Shown one piece after another: positions 53,498 to 64,000 of a stretch of 64,000 bases of DNA (positions are counted from its first letter, which is position 1; every line of letters starts with the position of its first letter). Below the pieces are notes generated by a model. The model saw only the letters and a list, made by a program, of their open reading frames with translations. It was not told the DNA's origin and did not search any database. The stretch is from contig JADJAS010000007.1 of NCBI GenBank assembly GCA_016704145.1, positions 1,991,659 to 2,055,658 on the forward strand. Reading direction: 5' to 3'. The position numbers and the translations under genes were made by a program. The stretch comes from Rhodocyclaceae bacterium. GTDB taxonomy: Bacteria > Pseudomonadota > Gammaproteobacteria > Burkholderiales > Rhodocyclaceae.

Positions 53498-55126
53498 CTA
53501 CATCGCGGAATAGATCGGACCTTCGCCTCCTTGTGGCGAGACCCAGACAATGTTCTGGGTCGGATCCTTGATGTCGCAGGTCTTGCAGTGCAAACAGTTT
53601 TGCGCGTTGATCTGAAGCTTGGCGCCGCCTTGCTCGTCCTTGACGATCTCGTAGACGCCTGCCGGGCAATAACGTTGCTCCGGGGCGTCATAGAGCGCGA
53701 GGTTGATGCGGATCGGTGTGTCGAGATCCTTCAGTTGCAGATGGCACGGCTGGTTTTCTTCATGGTTGGTGTTTGACAGGAAAACCGATGAAAGGCGGTC
53801 AAAGGTAATCTTGCCGTCCGGCTTAGGGTAATCGATGGGCTGGCAGTCGGCAGCCTTCTTGAGCTTGAGATGATCCGCGGTCAGAGTTAGCGTCCAGGGC
53901 GCCTTGCCGCGGAGGAGCAACTGATCGACGCCGAACATCACCGATCCCAGCCACAGCCCCTTGCTCATCAACGGCTTGAAATTGCGTGCCTTGTGCAGTT
54001 CGTCGAATAGCCAGGAGGCACGGAACTTGTCGTCGTAGGCTTCGAGTTCGTCGCGCTCACGTCCGGCGGCAAGCGCTTCGGCAGCCGCTTCGGCGGCGAG
54101 CATGCCGGTCTTGATGGCGGCATGCGATCCCTTGATGCGCGAGGCATTGAGGAAGCCGGCGTCGTCGCCGATCAATGCGCCGCCCGGGAAATGGAGCTTG
54201 GGCAGCGCCTGCAGACCACCGGCGGCGATGGCGCGCGCGCCATAGCTGATCCTTCGGCCTCCTTCGAGGAAGGTGGCGATGGCGGGATGGGTCTTGTAGC
54301 GCTGAAATTCCTCGAACGGCGAAAGGTGCGGATTTGCGTAGTTCAAGCCAACCACGAAGCCGACCGCGGCGAGGTTCGCGCCATAGTGATACATGAACGA
54401 GCCGCCATAGGTGGCTGAATCCAAGGGCCAGCCAGCGGTATGCATGGCTAGTCCGGGCCGGTGCTTATCGGCGGGAATCTCCCAGAGTTCCTTGATGCCG
54501 AGTCCGTAGACCTGAGGGTCGGCATGCTGGCGCAGCTTGAACTTTTCCTGCAAGCGCTTGCCAAGATGGCCACGACAGCCCTCCGCGAACAGAGTGTACT
54601 TGGCGCGCAGTTCCATGCCTGGCTGGAAGGCATCCGTTGGTTGCCCGTCCCGCCCGATCCCCATGTCGCCGGTAATCACGCCTGCCACCCGGTCGGCATC
54701 GTCGTATAGAACCTCGGCACCCGTAAAGCCCGGGTAAATCTCGACGCCCAGGCTTTCCGCCTGCTGGCCCAGCCAGCGGCAGACTTCACCCAGGCTGATG
54801 ATGTAGTTGCCGTGATTGGTGAAACAGTCGGGCAGGAAGGCATTCGGCAGCGCGAAACTACCGGACCGGGAAAGAAAGACGAAGCGGTCCTCGGCGACCG
54901 GCGTGTTCAGCGGGGCATTCAGTGCCTGCCAGTCGGGGAACAGTTCAGAGATGGCGCGCGGGTCCATGATGGCGCCGGAGAGAATATGGGCGCCGATTTC
55001 AGAGCCCTTCTCGATCAGACAGATGCCCAGGTCGGGCGACAGTTGCTTGAGTCGTATCGCGGCGGCCAAACCGGCTGGCCCACCACCGACGATGACGACA
55101 TCGAAATCCATTCCTTCGCGTTCCAT
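53498..55126 (-). CDS. Electron transfer flavoprotein-ubiquinone oxidoreductase
   Basis: The 542-aa FAD/FeS enzyme has VVIVGGGPAGLAAAIRLKQL at its N-terminus, the ETF-QO segment KGSEIGAHILSGA, and a C-terminal 4Fe-4S site (CPAGVYE plus NCLHCKTCDIKDP). It passes electrons from acyl-CoA and amino acid dehydrogenases via ETF to ubiquinone. Start ATG 55126 has Shine-Dalgarno GGGAGA. Confidence 0.95.
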   Translation of the reverse strand: MEREGMDFDVVIVGGGPAGLAAAIRLKQLSPDLGICLIEKGSEIGAHILSGAIMDPRAISELFPDWQALNAPLNTPVAEDRFVFLSRSGSFALPNAFLPDCFTNHGNYIISLGEVCRWLGQQAESLGVEIYPGFTGAEVLYDDADRVAGVITGDMGIGRDGQPTDAFQPGMELRAKYTLFAEGCRGHLGKRLQEKFKLRQHADPQVYGLGIKELWEIPADKHRPGLAMHTAGWPLDSATYGGSFMYHYGANLAAVGFVVGLNYANPHLSPFEEFQRYKTHPAIATFLEGGRRISYGARAIAAGGLQALPKLHFPGGALIGDDAGFLNASRIKGSHAAIKTGMLAAEAAAEALAAGRERDELEAYDDKFRASWLFDELHKARNFKPLMSKGLWLGSVMFGVDQLLLRGKAPWTLTLTADHLKLKKAADCQPIDYPKPDGKITFDRLSSVFLSNTNHEENQPCHLQLKDLDTPIRINLALYDAPEQRYCPAGVYEIVKDEQGGAKLQINAQNCLHCKTCDIKDPTQNIVWVSPQGGEGPIYSAM

Positions 55127-55224
55127 TGTGCGATCTCCCGACGCCGCGCGATCTGGCGCGACCATTATTTGTAGTATCGATCGCGCCATTATAATCGGCC
55201 GATCTCATTTCGAGCCGGCTTGCC

Positions 55225-55638
55225 ATGGAACACGCGCACAGGTGGGTTCATACGACACGGATGCCCGTTCGCTGGGGCGACATGGATGCGATGGGCCATG
55301 TGAATAACACGGTTTATTTTCGCTACATGGAGCAGGCACGGATCGAATGGCTGGAGTTGTGCCACTACGGCATCGACCGCGCGCAGGACGAGGCGGCGGT
55401 GATCGTCAATGCCAGTTGCACTTTCCTGGTGCCCATCACCTATCCGGCGACTGCCGAAATCCTGATGTTCATCGGCAAGCCTGGACGGACGAGTTTGCCC
55501 ACCTACTACGAAATTCGTTGCGTGGGACATGATGTCCTGTACGCGGAAGGTGCGGCGAAACTGGTTTGGTTCCAGCCTTCTTCCGGGAAGTCGGCGCCAT
55601 TGCCCGAGCGCATTCGCGCCGAAGCCGAGCGGTACTAG
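55225..55638 (+). CDS. Acyl-CoA thioesterase, YbgC/FadM-type hotdog
   Basis: The 137-aa hotdog protein has DMDAMGHVNNTVYFRYMEQA, the Asp-containing helix of the 4-hydroxybenzoyl-CoA thioesterase/YbgC class. It hydrolyses a short or medium acyl-CoA. It is followed by acetoacetyl-CoA synthetase, 18 bp away, so the two are co-transcribed and may act on the same acyl pool. Confidence 0.88.
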   Translation: MEHAHRWVHTTRMPVRWGDMDAMGHVNNTVYFRYMEQARIEWLELCHYGIDRAQDEAAVIVNASCTFLVPITYPATAEILMFIGKPGRTSLPTYYEIRCVGHDVLYAEGAAKLVWFQPSSGKSAPLPERIRAEAERY

Positions 55639-55656
55639 GCGAATAGGCGAGCCATC

Positions 55657-57606
<1,950 letters not shown>

Positions 57607-57618
57607 GGAGACGCGAGA

Positions 57619-58161
57619 ATGCTGATGAGCGCCGAAAGCAGTTGCCTGCTCGTAGTTGATGTGCAGGATCGTCTGCTTCATCACGTTCATGGTTGGCAAA
57701 AATTGCTCACCAACGTGATCTGGCTGGTGCGGATCGCCGGGCGGATGGGGGTTCCGGTGTTGGCGACCGAGCAGTACCCAAAGGGGCTGGGACACACGCA
57801 TAGCGAGTTGGCCAAGGAATTTCGATCGGGCGGGGCCGTCGAAAAAGTACATTTTTCCTGCGTGGCCGCGCAGTGTCTGCCAGGTCTGCTTGGGGCCGAC
57901 CGGCCGCAGGTGATTATTTGCGGGATGGAGGCGCATGTATGTGTGCAACAGACAGCCCTGGAACTCAAATGGCAGGGCAAGGAGGTTTTCGTCGTCGCGG
58001 ACTCCATCGGTTCACGGGATCCGGCGGATAAGGCCTTGGCACTTGAGCGCATGCGCAGTCACGGTATCGAAATCGTCAGCCGGGAAATGACGGTATTCGA
58101 GTGGCTACGGCGGGCGGATACCCCTCTCTTCAAGGAAATCAGCGTGGAGTTCTTGCGCTGA
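57619..58161 (+). CDS. Isochorismatase-family hydrolase
   Basis: The 180-aa cysteine hydrolase has D14 in LVVDVQD, Lys in VEKVHFS and Cys in GMEAHVCVQQTAL, the Asp-Lys-Cys triad. YcaC/nicotinamidase-type members act on amides; the substrate is unknown. It is 12 bp downstream of acetoacetyl-CoA synthetase. Confidence 0.88.
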   Translation: MLMSAESSCLLVVDVQDRLLHHVHGWQKLLTNVIWLVRIAGRMGVPVLATEQYPKGLGHTHSELAKEFRSGGAVEKVHFSCVAAQCLPGLLGADRPQVIICGMEAHVCVQQTALELKWQGKEVFVVADSIGSRDPADKALALERMRSHGIEIVSREMTVFEWLRRADTPLFKEISVEFLR

Positions 58162-58181
58162 GAAGAAAATTTGAATCGGCC

Positions 58182-58210
58182 TTTACAAGGATTCTAGAAG
58201 TCCGTATAGT
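58182..58210 (+). promoter_or_regulatory. rRNA operon promoter
   Basis: TTTACA (58182-58187) and TATAGT (58205-58210) are separated by exactly 17 bp, about 340 bp upstream of 16S. The box pair is the best sigma70 match in the gap. Confidence 0.7.
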
Positions 58211-58549
58211 TCGGCCTCTGCACTTATGCGGAAGGCGCGACCTGCGCTAAGTTCTTTAACAGTTCAAACAGCCGATAGGTGTAGGTGTTTGTTGTGCTGG
58301 AGGTGGTGGTGGGGTTGGTCCTGAGATCGAAGGGGCTGGCTGGACACTGGAGAAGGTACTGGGGCGAACCGGAAGGGGAGTTTTGGTGCTGGAGGGGTTC
58401 GGTGGAAGTTGCCGGAAGGTGATGGAAGCCACGCTGCTGCCGAAGCTAAAAAGATGTAACAGACACTTACACGAAACACAGTAATGGTTAGACGCAACGG
58501 AAGTTGAGTTTGACCTCTGAGATTCGTTTGAGTGAGTTTAAACAAGATT
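58211..58549 (+). other. 16S rRNA leader, G-rich, with boxA
   Basis: A boxA-like TTCTTTAAC (58252-58260) is preceded by GCGCTAAG, fitting the antitermination box. The next ~230 nt are strongly G-rich and C-poor, with repeated TGCTGGAGG/GCTGGCTGG units. No coding region is evident. This would be processed off pre-16S by RNase III. Confidence 0.6.
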
Positions 58550-59923
<1,374 letters not shown>

Positions 59924-59982
59924 GAGCGAGAAGGCTCGACGAGCACCTACAGCCTATCGGTTGTTTTAAGCCAGGCAGACGC

Positions 59983-60059
59983 GGGTCTGTAGCTCAGCTG
60001 GTTAGAGCACCGTCTTGATAAGGCGGGGGTCGTTGGTTCGAACCCAACCAGACCCACCA
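59983..60059 (+). tRNA. tRNA-Ile (GAT)
   Basis: A 77-nt cloverleaf with encoded CCA and anticodon loop TTGATAA, in the standard position in the 16S-23S spacer. Confidence 0.97.
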
Positions 60060-60159
60060 CGACCTGAGCAAACGAAAGTACAAACCCACTTTCGTTTGGG
60101 GCAGTGAGCTAAAAATCCCTGGCGAAGCCAGATGATTTTTAGGAGGTAAAGGCAAGGAC

Positions 60160-60235
60160 GGGGGTGTAGCTCAGTTGGGAGAGCGCCTGCTTTGCAAGCA
60201 GGAGGTCATCGGTTCGATCCCGTTCACCTCCACCA
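60160..60235 (+). tRNA. tRNA-Ala (TGC)
   Basis: A 76-nt tRNA with encoded CCA and anticodon loop TTTGCAA. It is the second spacer tRNA, 100 bp after tRNA-Ile. Confidence 0.97.
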
Positions 60236-60241
60236 AGAGCT

Positions 60242-60276
60242 GATATCAAAGTGGTGGCACTTTGATATCGGTTTTT
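60242..60276 (+). terminator. Terminator-like hairpin with T-run in the 16S-23S spacer
   Basis: GATATCAAAGTG-GTGG-CACTTTGATATC is a perfect 12-bp stem followed by GGTTTTTT. It looks like an intrinsic terminator but lies between tRNA-Ala and 23S, so it must be read through, perhaps via boxA antitermination. Confidence 0.55.
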
Positions 60277-60292
60277 TAGCCGAAGGCTGTTG

Positions 60293-60305
60293 GATCTTTA
60301 ACAAA
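60293..60305 (+). promoter_or_regulatory. boxA of the 23S leader
   Basis: GATCTTTAACAAA fits the antitermination box preceding 23S rRNA and resembles the copy upstream of 16S. Confidence 0.6.
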
Positions 60306-60464
60306 TTGGAAGAAGTAAAGTGTTCGATCCAGGGAACTGGGTCGTACATGGGTTGTGATTGCATTCTTCGGTACTGTTTGCGAACCAGCGGCGGTACCGG
60401 AAACAAGCGCGAGTTGCTTGACTGACTGAGAAGGCCTGGCGGGAGTCAGGGTTCAAAGTTATAG

Positions 60465-63347
<2,883 letters not shown>

Positions 63348-63490
63348 ATAACTTTGAGTCAAACGACTCAGCGCAATTCGCGCAACCGCAATCCAATCCA
63401 TCCGAATTCCCAAAGAATTCGAAATGCTACTGCTTCTTCCAAATCACGTGACCTGACTAGGCAACCGCTCAGCCCAGGTCACACCCTTCA

Positions 63491-63605
63491 GTCTGGTGCC
63501 CATAGCAGGGAGGAACCACCCCCTTCCCATCCCGAACAGGCCCGTGAAACACTCTGCGCCAATGATATTGCGGACTACCCGTGAGAAAGTAGGTCAGCGC
63601 CAGAC
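63491..63605 (+). rRNA. rrf: 5S rRNA
   Basis: About 115 nt, with TCCCATCCCGAACAGG, GTGAAAC and GAAAGTAGGTCAGCGCC. Ends pair (GTCTGG / CCAGAC). Confidence 0.9.
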
Positions 63606-63619
63606 TAACCCCTATAAAC

Positions 63620-63655
63620 AAAGGCCCGCCGGATTTGGCGGGCCTTTGCTCTTTT
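63620..63655 (+). terminator. rRNA operon terminator
   Basis: AAAGGCCCGCC-GGATTT-GGCGGGCCTTT is an 11-bp stem followed by GCTCTTTT. It ends the rRNA operon. Confidence 0.93.
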
Positions 63656-63690
63656 CGCGCCCGGCACGCGCTACCGCGTTGCGTCGCCTG

Positions 63691-64000
63691 TTACAGCAGG
63701 ATGAGGTTGGCTCGCGATGAATCAGTTCTTCGTTGTCGACGTAGCCGAGAAGCGATTCGATCTCGCTCGTGGAGTGGCCGGCGATGCAGCGGGTTTCGAA
63801 CTGGAATAGTTGATCAAGCCACGGGCAATCCTGGTACCGGCGAGCGTGCGGCAGGAGCCACTGCGGCGCCACGTTCGAAGTCGCCTTCGACGTGTCCTGA
63901 CGCCTGCAGCGGCGATGGCGCCCGGCCCGGAGCGCGCTGACTGCGCCATCGTCGAGCAATAGACTGCCAGCCAGTTGGAGATGGTCGGCCAACCATTGCT
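63691..64000 (-). pseudogene. proB: Glutamate 5-kinase, C-terminal PUA domain, several frameshifts, partial
   Basis: The minus-strand sequence keeps ProB PUA signatures but in different frames: QWLADHLQLAGSLLLDDGAV and SALRAG, then HVEGDFERGAAVA, then GTRIARGLINYSS, then IAGHSTSEIESLLGYVDNEE followed by LIHR, then ANLILL and stop (63691). At least four indels in 300 bp are needed to connect them. ProB phosphorylates glutamate for proline synthesis. Decay or poor sequence near the rRNA operon and contig edge can both explain this. Confidence 0.75.

Overview
The window is high-GC DNA from a betaproteobacterium, most likely order Rhodocyclales. The evidence is the classic proteobacterial gene sets (sdhCDAB-sdhE-gltA-sucAB-lpd, hrcA-hemH, phaC-phaB-phaR), the betaproteobacterial type of 16S/23S sequence with tRNA-Ile and tRNA-Ala in the spacer, and PEP-CTERM/exosortase-associated acyltransferase genes. 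I cannot name the genus from sequence alone.

Layout. 1-9.4 kb: the 5' end of a molybdopterin oxidoreductase, two small orphan proteins, the ABC-F ATPase Uup, a solitary HicA-like toxin, a methionine gamma-lyase-like PLP enzyme, a MASE3 hybrid histidine kinase, a hotdog thioesterase and an aldo/keto reductase. 9.4-25.6 kb: a TCA-cycle super-cluster. acnB, a CoA-ester lyase and mdh run leftward; a GntR/UTRA regulator and sdhCDABE, gltA, sucA (frameshifted), sucB and lpd run rightward, ending at an intrinsic terminator. 25.6-30.4 kb: zapE, a peroxiredoxin, a SlyD-like isomerase and mutS. 30.4-36.3 kb: an envelope/lipid locus with a PEP-CTERM-type acyltransferase, a LolA-like periplasmic protein, a lone ABC ATPase, a DUF1302-like beta-barrel (frameshifted) and a FeeM-like acyltransferase fused to PilZ, interrupted by a VapBC-type toxin-antitoxin pair. 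36.6-38.3 kb: lemA, a GIDE-type membrane protein, tRNA-Glu and tRNA-Ala. 38.4-45.9 kb: the leftward series phaC-phaB-phaB-phaR-rimO-patatin-FAD oxidase (polyhydroxybutyrate metabolism plus housekeeping). 46-53.4 kb: a ZIP transporter, an IS1595-type element, pgeF-rluD, bamD, rlmB-hemH-hrcA and initiator tRNA. 53.5-58.2 kb: ETF-ubiquinone oxidoreductase, a thioesterase, acetoacetyl-CoA synthetase and an isochorismatase-like hydrolase. 58.2-63.7 kb: an rRNA operon. 63.7-64 kb: the 3' end of proB, broken by several frameshifts.

Three things stand out. First, a dispersed short repeat (core AAAGTCAGCCRTGGCG followed closely by CGCC) occurs in both orientations about a dozen times, between genes and inside them; one copy carries the rluD stop and the pgeF start. 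Second, the 16S gene lacks about 168 nt of its central domain, including the 790 loop, and sucA, the DUF1302 gene and proB carry indels. This means either assembly error or real decay, and raw reads should be checked before any of it is interpreted biologically. Third, the acyltransferase/LolA/ABC/beta-barrel/FeeM-PilZ locus looks like an uncharacterised lipid- or acyl-amino-acid-handling system with a possible c-di-GMP input.
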